The notes under the pieces were generated by a model, which saw only the letters and a program-made list of their open reading frames with translations, was not told the origin of the DNA and did no database searches. Positions 53,650-64,000 of a stretch of 64,000 nt of DNA are shown here, piece by piece. The translations under genes and the position numbers were made by a program. This stretch comes from Haematococcus lacustris (Eukaryota > Chlorophyta > Chlorophyceae > Chlamydomonadales > Haematococcaceae): the NCBI GenBank assembly GCA_030144725.1, contig JASKMD010000029.1, forward strand, positions 13,296,700-13,360,699, in the 5' to 3' direction. Each line of letters starts with the position of its first letter. Position 1 is the stretch's first letter.

Positions 53650-56600
53650 ATGCTGGACATCAACCTCTTCCGCGTCGGTGTGCAAACCGTCAGCCATCGT
53701 TGTTGCATATCAATGTGTGCGATGGCAGCTTATTACGTATAGAGCTTGTGCGGGTGCAGAGAAAGGTGGAGATCCCGAACTGGTGCGCGAGTCCCAACGG
53801 CGACGCTATGCAGATGTAAGCCTGGTAGACCAGATCATCGAGCACGACAACCAATGGCGATCAGGTAGGGCGGTCAGTCGCAGCCCATGCCGCTACCCAC
53901 TTGCACAGCTTTGACCCCCCGTTCCCTGTGGCCCCTCACAGTCCGCTTCCAGCTAGATGGCTTGCTCAAGGAGTTCAACGCACTGAACAAAGAGATTGGA
54001 TCCATACGAAAGGTGTCGCCAGTACACAGGCCTTGCCTGCAGCATACTATATAATCCATGAGCTACGTAGAGCTGCTCGCAATCACGCAGCCATGCAAGA
54101 ATGCCAACTAGGCTGACAGCTGTACTGGCGCACACTAACACGGCGTGCAGCTCAGCATGCATCGTGGCATGCCCTGTGTTTTGTCCATGCACCTGCTAAA
54201 CGTCCGCACCAGCAGTGGCTGGGTAGTGCATGCAACATGCAAGCCACAAACCAGCAGCGTAGTTGCTGCCATAACTCCTTGTTGTTGCAGGCGGGAGGCA
54301 GCACAGACGAGCTGCAGGAAAAGTCCAAAGACTTGAAGAAGAGCATCCAAGACGTGGAGGAAAAGGAGAAGGAGGTGATCACGGCGCGGGACAGCATGCT
54401 GGTGCTGGTTGGGAACCTGGTGCATGACACCGTGCCCGTCAGCGATGACGAGGTGTGGCTCAGACCGTGTCGCATCACCACCAGCACCACTGCAGGGCAA
54501 TGACCGCAACATCATGGCTGCAGCACGGCAGCACCAAGGGGTCTCCTAGTCACTGGCTGCTTCAGAACAACCATCGAGAGACAAGCCGTGCCGCCCGTCT
54601 CCAGCACATGCCTAGGATAGAATCCTTCTCGCATGGAGTATGTCGCATGTGGGATTGTGCCAGTGTTAGGGGGCTGCAGGGCCGGCGTATGTGTCGGGTG
54701 GAGGGCGCTTCAGTGACAGCCTGCTTGGCGGTAAAGCACACCTCTGGTGGTGTGTAGTGTCAGCTGTCAAGCATGGCTTCCAAGAGGGGGTCAGACAGGT
54801 TCGTAGGGTGTGGGGATGAAGATGGTGTCATAGGCTCTTAGAGCGTTTGAAGGGGACTGATTTCAGGGCCAAGCTGCACTGCGTCCACACACACACCAAC
54901 CACAGCGACCAACATGGTGCTGGTCTCCTCCCAGCTTGAAGCTGCCGGGTGCAGTCTGTTGCTGGTTTTGACTTTGCTTCCTGCTGCTTGCTTGGCAGGC
55001 CAACAATGTGATTGTGAAGGAGTTTGGAGAGCCGCGGCAGGCCGAGGGCAAGCTGTGGAACCACGTGGACCTGGTGCTGGTGAGCAGCAGCAGCAGCAGC
55101 AGCAGGAGGCGGGAAGGGTTCAGGTGCAGCAGGCGATTGACCGCTCAACAGCCTCACATAAGCAGTATGCTGCAGAAGGGGGTTTTGGGCCGGCTAACTT
55201 GCCAGGAGACTAGTGGTGGTGGTGGTGGTGGTGGTGGTGGTGAAGATGATGGCTGGCAGCGGGCCTGTGTGTCTGTCAGCTTGGCCAGTGGCATGAACCT
55301 GGCAAACTCCTTCCTTCCCTACCTTGTCGGCTTGAGGGCCAACCACAGCATGCTTGCCTGCCATGCAAGCGCAGATGCTGGACATTGTGGACATGGAGGC
55401 AGGGGCAGAGGTGGCAGGGGGCCGTGGCTACTACCTGAAGCGTGAGGGAGTGCTGCTCAACCAGGTGAGGCGTTGCCTGGGTGGCAGGCAGGGAAGAGGA
55501 AGGTGGGCGGGCAGGAGGGCTCTGAGTCCGGCAGGGAGGCAGCTGCTATGCAACTGCCCCATGGGCCTGGTAGCCATTGCTTGCCCCATAGCACCCGATG
55601 ACCAGTGTGTTGCTGGAATGCACCTACGCTTGATAGGTGACCGTCTAGCCTCGATTCACTGCCTGTCGCCCAAGGCAACCTTCGGCTCTCTTCTCTAAAC
55701 AGTGTTGCTGCTCCCATGAACCCTCATGCCCGCCTGCCTGCCCGCCCGACCGCCTGCCTGATTGTCTGCCTGCCCTCATGCTGTCCCAGCCTCCCCTGCT
55801 GCCTGCCCTGCCCTGCCCCGCCCCCGCAGGCACTCATCACCTATGCGCTACAATTTGGCTACAGTCGCGGCTTCTCCCCAGTTCATACCCCCTTCTTCAT
55901 GCGCCAGGAGATCATGGCAGAGTGCGCCCAGCTGAGCCAGTTTGATGAGGAGCTGTACAAGGTCACAGGTGAGCAGCAGGCCGCAGCTCCCAGAGGCGGT
56001 GCCTCACCCTGGCCTTGATCTGCTGTGTGAGACACTGCCCAGCCCTGGACTGCCGGGCTCCAGCCGGGCGTGCATGACCATCACCCAGCCCAGCCCAGCC
56101 CAGCCCAGCCCAGCCCAGCCCAGCCCAGCCCAGCCCAGCCCAGCCCAGCCCAGCCCAGCCCAGCCCAGCCCAGCCCAGCCCAGCCCAGCCCAGCCCAGCC
56201 CAGCCCAGCCCAGCCCAGCCCAGCCCAGCCCAGCCCAGCCCAGCCCTGCCCTGCCCTGCCCTGCCCTGCCCTGCCCTGCCTTGCATGTTGTGTGCAAGCG
56301 CTGGTCTGGCCTCCACCCTGGCTGTGCTTGCAGGCGAGGGTGACGACAAGTACCTGATCGCCACCAGCGAACAGACACTGTGCGCCATGCATCGCAAGGG
56401 CTGGTTTGAGAAGCAAGACCTGCCAGTCAAGTGAGTGGGTGGCTGAATCAAGCGCAGGAGGCCAAGGGATCTGACTGGCCAGCCTGCCCCTCCTAGTGCC
56501 CAGGCTAATGCCCACTGGCCTGGGCTGGCCTCCCCCTACCTTGAGTGCTGCCTTCAGACCTTGAAGTCAGTGGAGAGACCCATGCACTGCTGCTGCTGCT

Positions 56601-57296
56601 GAACCCCCAGCCCCTCCCAGCTGGAGACATACACCCAACACAGGTTCAGTCTGTCGCTGCACTCATCCCCAGCTTTGACAAACCCTGCCTCTCTGCTATC
56701 TCTTACCTCCTTCTCATCACCTCCCCCTCCCAACCACCTGCTCCCCTGCCCCTGCCCCTGCCCCTGCCCCTGCCCCTGCCCCTGCCCCTGCCCCTGCCCC
56801 TGCCCCTGCCCCTGCCCCTGCCCCTGCCCCTGCCCCTGCCCCTGCCCCTGCCCCTGCCCCTGCCCCTGCCCCTCACTGCTACTGCCCGGCGGCCCCCTCA
56901 GGTATGTGGGCTACTCCACCTGCTTCCGCAAGGAGGCCGGCAGCCACGGCCGCGACCAGATGGGCATCTTCCGCATTCACCAGTTTGAAAAGGTGGAGCA
57001 GTTTTGCATCACCAGCCCGGAGGGCAACGCCAGCTGGGATGCCATGGAGGAGATGCTGGGCAATGCTGAGGCGTTTTACCAGGTCAGCACTGCCGCCCAG
57101 CGGGCCACCTGCTCATCACTGGCATTGACCCTGGTGCAACCAGCTGGGCACTGCCCCAGGGAAGCAGGCTGCAGGGGAGGTCTCACAAAGAGCCCTGCCC
57201 TTGGCCCTGGCCCTGGCCCTGGCCCTGGCCCTGGCCCTGGCCCTGTCATGCGCTACCCTGCCATGACGTGACACATACTGCCAGTTGGCTGGACCC

Positions 57297-57328
<32 letters not shown>

Positions 57329-58667
57329 GCTGCAGTCCCTGAACATCCCGTACCATGTGGTAAACATTGTGAGCAAGGAGCTGAACAACGCAGCGTCGAA
57401 GAAGTATGACCTGGAGGCCTGGTTCCCCGCCAGCAAGGCCTTCAGGGAGCTGGTGTCATGCAGCAACTGCCTCGACTACCAGGTGGACGCCTGCCTGCCC
57501 ATCGCCCTACCTCCTTTCACCCCCCACAACATTGACATCACCACTGACGCTTGCACTCCTGCTGCCGCTGCCACCACCCCTGCCTGGCCCTGCTGCTGCC
57601 CTGTTTCTGCCCCAGCTGCTACTGCCCCTGCTGCTGCTGCTGCCACTGCTGTCACTGACACTGCCATCAACTGTCACTCCAGCCATTGCCACTGCGCCAG
57701 CACCATTGCTGCTGGCGTAGCTCCACGCTGCTGACTCAGGTCCATCCAGCCCTGTGTGCCCACCTGTGCCTGCTTGCTGCCCTCAGTCACGGCGGCTGGA
57801 CATCCGTGTGCGCACCCCCAAGAACCAGGGCCCCGCTGAGGCCTCCACCAAGGCCTTCGTGCACATGCTGAACAGCACCCTCACCGCCACGGAGCGCACC
57901 ATGTGCTGCTTGCTGGAGAACTACCAGACGCCTGAGGGGGTCACTGTCCCCGAAGCCCTGCGGCCGTTCATGATGGGCATTGACTTCATTCCCTTCCGCA
58001 AGGTAAGCAGCCGGAAAGCAGTGGGGGGTAGAGGGGCTGGGGTGGTGGCTGTCAGGGTGCTTACAGGAGGGGCAGCCGGGCACAGAATGTGGCAGCAGCA
58101 GTGGCAGCTGTGGCAGCAGTGCTTCGTGCCCGTGTATGCTGGTGTGCTGATTGACTTGATGGGGTCAGGCTGACGCATAGGCCATTGGGCCCCTGCGCAT
58201 CATGCCAAAATACGCCACGGATCCCATGAAGGGTGTGGGTTCCTGATGCACTATCAAGACTTGAAGGCTGCTGGGCTGTAGACAAGACACACCTAGGGGC
58301 AGCGGCAGCCGAGAGCAAAGCACTGACAGTCTCAGTAGCAGCAGGCACCTGCTGCCACGTGATTTGAGCACAGTAAGCTGGGGCCCGTATGGTGGCTGGG
58401 GTGCCTGGTGGTTGGGTGGGTGGCTGACTCTTCACTGTAGCAGTTGCAGTGGCAGGGAAGGCGGTAGGTCACTGGCAGCAGCAGAGGCAGCAGCAGGGGC
58501 TGTGAGGTGCTGGGGGGCAGCTTGTGAGTGAGGCTAAGCTGAGGAGGTCTTGCCCTCACCAGCTGAGACTGGCTGTTGTGCCATGCCTCTTTGTAACTCT
58601 GCAGACGTACGATGCGAAGGGCAAGCTGATAGACAAGCCCAAGCCAGCCACCAAGGAGGACAAGTAG
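53650..58667 (+). CDS. cytosolic seryl-tRNA synthetase
   Basis: Class II synthetase charging tRNA-Ser. Twelve exons: 53650-53677, 53760-53864, 53942-54012, 54291-54452, 54999-55079, 55375-55464, 55830-55968, 56334-56430, 56902-57082, 57336-57482, 57787-58002 and 58605-58667. N-terminal MLDINLFRV and [18 protein letters not shown], then a long antiparallel coiled-coil arm ([38 protein letters not shown]) for the tRNA-Ser variable arm. Catalytic core: [52 protein letters not shown], motif 2 [15 protein letters not shown]...[27 protein letters not shown], and motif 3-like [20 protein letters not shown] short Lys-rich tail ends TKEDK. No transit peptide and eukaryote-type motifs indicate the cytosolic enzyme. 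Confidence 0.93.
56082..56280. repeat. (CAGCC)n then (CCTGC)n array in SerRS intron
   Basis: About 32 CAGCC units followed by about 7 CCTGC units, between the exons ending at 55968 and starting at 56334. Confidence 0.95.
56745..56873. repeat. (CCCCTG)n array in SerRS intron
   Basis: About 21 hexamers, pyrimidine-rich on the sense strand, ending 29 bases before the 3' splice site at 56901. Same hexamer class as CAGGGG on the other strand. Confidence 0.95.
57197..57245. repeat. (GGCCCT)n array in SerRS intron
   Basis: Eight hexamers, followed by a (CTG)n run up to the next acceptor near 57335. Confidence 0.9.
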
Positions 58668-59473
58668 GGCCCTGGGTAGCTCTTCACAGCGCAAGGGAGC
58701 TCATGACTGTCGGGCCCTGCCAGTGCATGGTGGTCTTCATGTCTGCTGGCGAGAGCGTCTAGGTTGGCGGCAGCTGGAAACACCTACTGCGTCATGTCAA
58801 CGACATATGGTTACTTGGGCTCGGGAATGTAGGGCGTGTAGGACGCAGAGTATGGGGCGCCGTGCAGCTTGGCTTATGGTCGGGTTATGAAAGTTGGGCT
58901 GTAGCAGTTAGGCCGGCTTAACTGACGTGAAGCATACCTCTGGTGACTCATACGCCGCCAAAAGCTGCTAAACACGAGCTGAAGAGAACCCACTGAGTTT
59001 ATGGCATGCATCACTTGTCCTCCATCCATGCATGCTTGCATGGCATTAGGTCATAGGCTTTAGCTCTGTTGACTTCGCACGAACCGTAGCTTACAAGGTA
59101 GTTAATGCACACGTGGAGGCCTCAACTTAACTCAACTCGCTTTCATCACAGGTAATTGTTCCTGTAACGTTGCGAGCGCGGACGGTGGCGAGCGCTGGTT
59201 GCGGTGAGCAACAAGCTGCTACAGCTGCACGCAGGGTTCCCACCACCGTCGCCAGTCCGGCATATGCCACGAGAGAGCGCACGAGCATTATCACACGCTT
59301 TGTGGCAAACCGTGAGTTGGGCTCTCCCAGTATCAATACTGAGCAGCAGCAGCAGCAGGACGGAGGATGAGGGTCGGGTGGAGGGTGGAGTGTGATGAGC
59401 AGCAGTCCACCAGTCTGCTGTAGATTGCTGCTGGCACCTTGCGTAACCCCCCCTGGCCAGATGTGACACGCAG
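58668..59473. other. intergenic region and possible first exon of J-protein gene
   Basis: SerRS 3' flank, then a stretch near 59165-59210 that may be the first, transit-peptide-like exon of the next gene (RARTVASAG before a GTGAGC donor). No ATG could be fixed. Confidence 0.35.
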
Positions 59474-60725
59474 AGTCATTGTACGAGGTGCTGGGCATAG
59501 ACCAGGCTGCTACTGAGCAAGACATCAAGCGCTCATACAGGAGGAAAGCGCTGAAGCTGCACCCAGACGTCAACAAAGCTGCAGATGCCCAGCAGCAGTT
59601 TATGGAGGCCAAGATGGCATTTGAGACTTTGTCTGACAACAGGAAACGCGCTGAGTATGACAGACGGTTGCGCATGGTGGGTGCAGCCGCATGGATTCCA
59701 TGCCAGAAAGGTGGAGACAAGCTCGAGGGTGGCCTGCTTATGTGAGTCGGCTGATGTGCACGCTCAACAGGGCAAGGGCGGAGCTTCAGACTGGCGCTCA
59801 GATGGCTATGGTGGCAGCGGTGGCAGGACCGGAGGAAGCAGGGCACAGAAGCCCGAGTCATCCTACAGCCTTGTGAGTGGCCAAGCTGCACCCATTCCCC
59901 TAGCTTTGCTACTTCAATGACGCCAACTCATATGGCAGCACGCAGGCATCATCGCAGCAAATGACCACGTCAATCTGATGCATGCACCTAGTTTGGTGCA
60001 CAGCCTGATGATGGGATGGTGCTGCGGCTGGTCACAGGAGGATTTGCTACGGGACCTGAACAATGAGCTGTCTGCGTGGGACAAGGCACGCAGGGCTCGC
60101 AAGGCTGCCCGAGCCAGCAGTAGCAGCAACAGCAACAAGTCACAGAAGGGGCTGCTGGAGGAGTTGACTGAGGTTGGCGAGGTGGGCCAACGACAGTGCA
60201 ACGACTATGCTCAGGCTGTGGAAAGATGGTTCAGGCAGGGGTGCAGGACACTGTCTGGCTTGCATGTCAATCCAATAAGCGTGCTGCATGAGCAACGGTG
60301 CAGTGGCAGGGATGGAATGCTGTTGCTGGTGGCTGCTATGTATCCTGTGTGTGCTCCTCGTCAAGTGCCCTGCAGGGCTGGGCAGCCAGCAGGATATGGC
60401 TATGTGGCACTGACCTATGGTTGTGGTGTGGACGTTGTTGCTGCTGCAGAAGTTTGTGGACTTTCTGGAAGATGCGTTTGGGACATTGGGCGCAGCAACC
60501 CAGGATACAGCAGGCACGGGCGACAACAGCAAGAGCTCCAAACCCCGCAGCTCTGTTGAGGAGTTTGACCACCTGTATGCTAGCTATGGCGAGCGCTTGA
60601 ACCAAGAGGCTGCAGCAAGCAGGCAGCAACAGCAGCAGCGACCACCGCCTGCCACCAGCACAGCAAAGTCAGAAGAAGACATTGATGCAATGCTTGCAGA
60701 TCTGAAACGCAAGGTTAGGCGCTAG
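59474..60725 (+). CDS. J-domain (DnaJ-like) co-chaperone, probably plastid
   Basis: Exons 59474-59676, 59771-59872, 60038-60181 and 60450-60725 (TAG) join in frame. The J domain opens the recognised part: SLYEVLGIDQAATEQDIKRS, YRRKALKLHPDVNK with the HPD that stimulates Hsp70 ATPase, and FMEAKMAFETLSDNRKRAEY. No Gly/Phe plus zinc-finger layout is seen. The C-terminal part has EDLLRDLNNELSAWDKARR, a Ser/Asn-rich linker and FVDFLEDAFGTLG, ending with a Gln/Pro-rich stretch and DAMLADLKRKVRR. This is the layout of small type-C J proteins of chloroplasts. The start exon is upstream and unresolved, so the location is inferred. Confidence 0.7.
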
Positions 60726-61113
60726 GCCAGTACTGTTTATGATGTGATTAGTCAAGCTGCGTTGACACACACATCAGCTATGCTATTCAATATTGCTAGT
60801 AACTGTGGGACGATCAGATGGATAGAGGCAATACATGCGAGAGAGCAGAGGATACGGGATTGATGCAGTGTCAGCACAAGCTGCTGGGTGAATGCAAGTT
60901 TGTTTAGTGCATTCACGACGTGGGTCAGGGCCACACAAGAGTAGACACACTCAATGGCTGGAAGATACGATGCATCCTTACATTGCAGGGCAAGACTGGG
61001 CTGATGAACCAAGTTTGCTTGCAACGTTTCTTTGTAAGGGAGCTGCCTGGCCCACAATTGCACATGCACCTGAAACGATACTGCATGGATATAGCTGTTT
61101 GTTCGGTTGGTCC
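60726..61113. other. convergent 3' intergenic region
   Basis: Lies between the stops of the J protein (+) and NTF2 (-); probable 3' UTRs. No other feature seen. Confidence 0.5.
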
Positions 61114-61849
61114 TCATCCGTAGTTGAGGCGGAACATGTCTGCGTGTGCCACAAATGATGCAAGCAAAACTCAGTGCTGCTAGTTATGCAATAAACCAGC
61201 CAGCCAACATATGCGAAGCAGTGGGATGAATTTTGTGCATTGCATGGTTTCAGCAGTGCAACATGTTGTATATGCCTTGCCTGTATGTCGCTGCTTGCGG
61301 CCCACACACTTACCATTGGTCACAACAAAGCTGGTGTTGAATGGCATCAGGTGGAACACTTGACTAAACTTCATGGCATTGCTCTCTCCCTCCACCTGTG
61401 CCACACACACGCACCTCCTTTTAATGCCACAACGTTACTAATGGCTGAAACATGCTGCTGACACCTCATCACATCCTGCTACCTGCTGCTGCTTCTGTCT
61501 CTGACCTGCATGTTACCAGTGACGAACACCATGATGCCTCCCGATATCGAAGGCTGGAAATCCTTGGACACAATGTTGACCTTGCAAGTGCCGAACGGCA
61601 ATGCCTGCAGCTTCGCCACTATAGCCTGTGCGCCCTGCAGCTTCTGGCCTTCAAAAGTGAGCATGGACTGGTCCTGGTAGAGAGTACCCAGTGCGGCCCG
61701 GTTGCTCTCCCACAGCTGGTAATAGTATGTCAGGAAAGCCTGCGAGGAGCATCGAGAACGATCTTTTCCAAGAGATCAGCATCGTTGCCATAGCCCAAGT
61801 ACTTGAACTGCCGTGCACGCACCGAACCGACAGCATCTGCATCTGCCAT
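61114..61849 (-). CDS. NTF2: nuclear transport factor 2 (NTF2)
   Basis: Four exons, 61849-61823, 61739-61506, 61395-61314 and 61139-61114, give exactly 122 aa, the usual NTF2 length. Sequence landmarks: MADADAVGS, FLTYYYQLWESNRAALGTLY, MLTFEGQKLQGAQAIVAKL, ISGGIMVFVTGNMQ, AMKFSQVFHLMPF and the C-terminal DMFRLNYG. NTF2 is a homodimer that carries RanGDP into the nucleus through FxFG nucleoporins. The acidic C-terminal face residues and DxFRLNY end are conserved. The first exon codes only nine residues; the Asp of DMF is split by the last intron. No anomalies. Confidence 0.95.
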
Positions 61850-62317
61850 TTTCCTTTGTCCCCGCCTCACGGCCGCTTCAAAGGCACCACCGCTATGGGG
61901 CCCACGTGTATTAGTCGTATCAGAACAGGGGCCAGTCCTTCAGAGCATTTATTGAGTGTGACGTTCACGGTTATGAAGGTCTACTCCTGCCTGGCCCGCA
62001 GTGGCTACTGCCCAAGCAATTACTTGCAATGGAGGCAGACGAGGGATGGGGTTTACTTCCGCCATATCCGCCAGCCGGCGCCGGCTCGCTGCGGTCTTCG
62101 CGCATCGAACAGCTGATGTCTCGTCCCGTCATTCTGGCAGGCGAGACATGCAGCCCAGGACTCAGGTGTGCAGCCAACATGGACTGCCCCTGAATGTGCA
62201 CAAATGAATGTGCACAAATGAAGTCTTCTCTCGTGTAATCATTGTCACATTAGCTCTTTAGCAGTCTGACCAGCTGCGCGCCCAGCATTGGACCGTGTGC
62301 GTGCATTGCATGTGCAG
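61850..62317. other. divergent intergenic region
   Basis: Between NTF2 (-) and RRP8 (+). It should contain both promoters and the first exon of RRP8, but I cannot place the RRP8 ATG. Confidence 0.4.
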
Positions 62318-64000
62318 GCTTGCCAAAGCACAGTGGTAGTGCTGCCAGTCCCGTAGCTGGCGCCAAGCACGGCAAAGCAGACAAGCCTACCAAATCAGCA
62401 AATGTGGCAGATGGTGTTGCCAGTGAGGGCCCTGCCAGTCGTTCCCAGCGTGGGACCGCCCCATTAGACGGCCAGGTTAAAGGCACACCAGCCCATGTCA
62501 TAACAAATGGCGGCAGTAGTAAGCGCAGCAAGAACAAATTTAAGTCAGACGCTTTGCAGTCAGCAGTGCAACGAGAGCACACAATGTCTAGGCATGAAAC
62601 ACTACCAGCAGCATCTTCCTCGCCATGCCACAGCCCTACCTTTCCACCTGGGCAGCCTACTGCCTCTGTAGGCAAGACGCCGATAGCTGCCCCAGCTGCT
62701 CAAGCAGTGCTCACAGCCGTGTCAGGGAAGAAGCGCAGGCCATCAGGCGATGGGCATCAACCGGCAGCGGCAATCAGCGGCACAGCAGGGGCAGCAGGCG
62801 CAGTAGGGGCAGCAGGGGCAGCAGGGGCAGCAGGGGCAGTAGGAGCAGCAGGAGGGAGGTTGCAGCAGGCTGTGGAAACACTGGATCAGCAGGCATGTGG
62901 GGAAGGTCAGGGGTCACGGATGGGCAAGAAGGCAAAACGGAGGAAAGCACAGCAAGTGCCGCCTGCACTCAGTGCTGGGGGTGCACTAGGGGTCAGCCAG
63001 ACAGTGCAGCACACACAGCGTGCCCCCAACACAGGGGCTGCAAGTCAGAAGCGCGGCAAGGCGGCAGCAGGCGCCAGTCAAGGGGGTGGGTCAGTAGCTG
63101 ATGGGGTGGAGTCTGGCGTGGGAGCAGTGGATGGGGTCGTGGCGGGGACTGGAACAGGGGCAGGGGCAGGCAGTGGGTTGCTGGACAAGATGAGAGCCCG
63201 GCTGGCTGGTGGCCGGTTCCGCTCCTTGAATGAAGCGCTGTATACATGTGACGGTCAGCAGGCGCTGGAGATGATGCAGGTGAGTGCGGCAAGGGAGAGG
63301 AGGCGGGAAGGGAGAGAGGGTGGTGAGAGGGGAGGTGGGGGGAGGGCAGTTTGAGAAGGGTGTCAGCGGGCTGGTGAGGGGTGGGACAGGGAGCACTGAC
63401 AGCTGTGTGCTAGCCCACTGCAAGTAAGGCAAAAGAGGAGTTGAGTGTGGCGGGAGCAGGAGGCTGGAGACTGGACCCTCCCTCACATCCATCGAACCCC
63501 AATGAGGCTGGAGGCAGGGAGGAATTGGCCTAGGTCCTAGAACCAGCTGTGTGCACCCTTCCCCACACTCCCCACACACGCCAACCCACCCCAGGTGTGC
63601 TGCCCCAGCTCCTGTAGGCAGGGCAGGGAATGGTGCAGGAGTGTTGGCTGGGCCAGTGATGCAAAATGGCTTGGCTAGTTGTGATAGGCGCTTGCAACCC
63701 CATCCTTGCTAGACTCACACATACTCCCACTGGCAAGTTGTGAGGCCTCCGGAGGCTGCTCTGCCAGGTGTGGGTCACCACTGTAGTCCCGACATTGCCT
63801 GAGTAGGCACTCTGGTGGTGCTCCCTGCCTGCAGGCCGACCCCTCTCTGTTCTCCCAGTACCACCAGGGCTTTGCGTCCCAGACCGCAGGCTGGCCGCAA
63901 CAGCCGCTGGCCCTGGCGGCGCGGTGGCTGGCGGCGCGCCCTGAGGGCCTGGTGGTGGCTGACTTTGGGTGTGGGGAGGGCCAGCTGGCCACGCGTGTGA
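62318..64000 (+). CDS. RRP8: RRP8-like rRNA (adenine-N1) methyltransferase, N-terminal part
   Basis: Exon 62318-63279 encodes a long disordered, basic N-terminal region with nucleolar-type patches (SSKRSKNKFKS, GKKRRPSGD, MGKKAKRRKAQQ) and a GAAGAAGAVGAAG repeat. It then enters the conserved domain: LLDKMRARLAGGRFRSLNEA. After an intron (63280-63834) the next exon has SLFSQYHQGFASQTAGWPQQ and the SAM-binding motif I VVADFGCGEGQLA. RRP8 methylates N1 of a helix-25.1 adenine in large-subunit rRNA; the animal homologue is nucleomethylin. The gene runs off the window; the catalytic core is incomplete here, and the start exon lies upstream of 62318. Confidence 0.85.

Overview
The window is nuclear DNA from a green alga. 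Its genes are intron-dense with GT-AG introns and GC-rich exons. It has an octotricopeptide (OPR) organelle RNA-binding protein, a family that is expanded in chlorophytes. Simple-sequence arrays are very common, and the mobile elements are eukaryotic (Ty1/copia, Fanzor-like, a transposase-like gene). A chlamydomonadalean, possibly Haematococcus-like, fits best; that is inference from family content, since I cannot run a search.

Layout: 1-1.9 kb, last exons of an unrecognised membrane protein (+). 2.5-2.65 kb, a Fanzor remnant. 2.7-5.8 kb, a weakly supported gene (-). 6.7-9.7 kb, an OPR protein (+). 11.3-14.1 kb, a phytanoyl-CoA dioxygenase-family protein (+). 14.9-20.9 kb, a complete, apparently very young Ty1/copia retrotransposon (-) inside a hexamer array. 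21.5-26.7 kb, two nearly identical head-to-head copies of a transposase-like gene forming a 1.7-kb inverted repeat. 27.8-28.6 kb, a CREST/PAQR-like membrane protein (+). 29.3-36.2 kb, three consecutive Fanzor-like (eukaryotic TnpB/OrfB relative) copies (-). 36.6-37.4 kb, PEX22 (-). 37.4-38.0 kb, a Fanzor fragment. 38.2-45.5 kb, a C-terminal-motor kinesin-14 (+). 46.1-46.6 kb, an internally deleted Fanzor derivative. 46.6-50.2 kb, gene-poor and repeat-rich. 50.2-53.5 kb, a beta-propeller/coiled-coil protein resembling WDCP (-), divergent from cytosolic seryl-tRNA synthetase at 53.65-58.7 kb (+). 59.5-60.7 kb, a J-domain protein (+). 61.1-61.85 kb, NTF2 (-). 62.3 kb to the end, the N-terminal half of RRP8 (+).

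The host genes are ordinary housekeeping or organelle genes: translation, nuclear import, rRNA methylation, peroxisome biogenesis, microtubule motor. They are not an operon or pathway cluster. The most unusual content is the Fanzor family. One copy keeps an NLS-like N terminus, a RuvC-I GIDPG motif and a RuvC-III DRDCNAAL motif. Others are 3' fragments, fusions or end-only derivatives. Three copies share about 250 bp of non-coding sequence just downstream of the ORF, containing a 68-bp imperfect hairpin; this is where an omegaRNA-type guide scaffold would be expected. The copia element has 284-bp LTRs that look identical, a 5-bp target duplication, one open gag-pol frame and a primer site complementary to the anticodon region of initiator tRNA-Met.

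Exon boundaries were placed by eye from splice signals, frame and family similarity; a shift of a base or two is possible.
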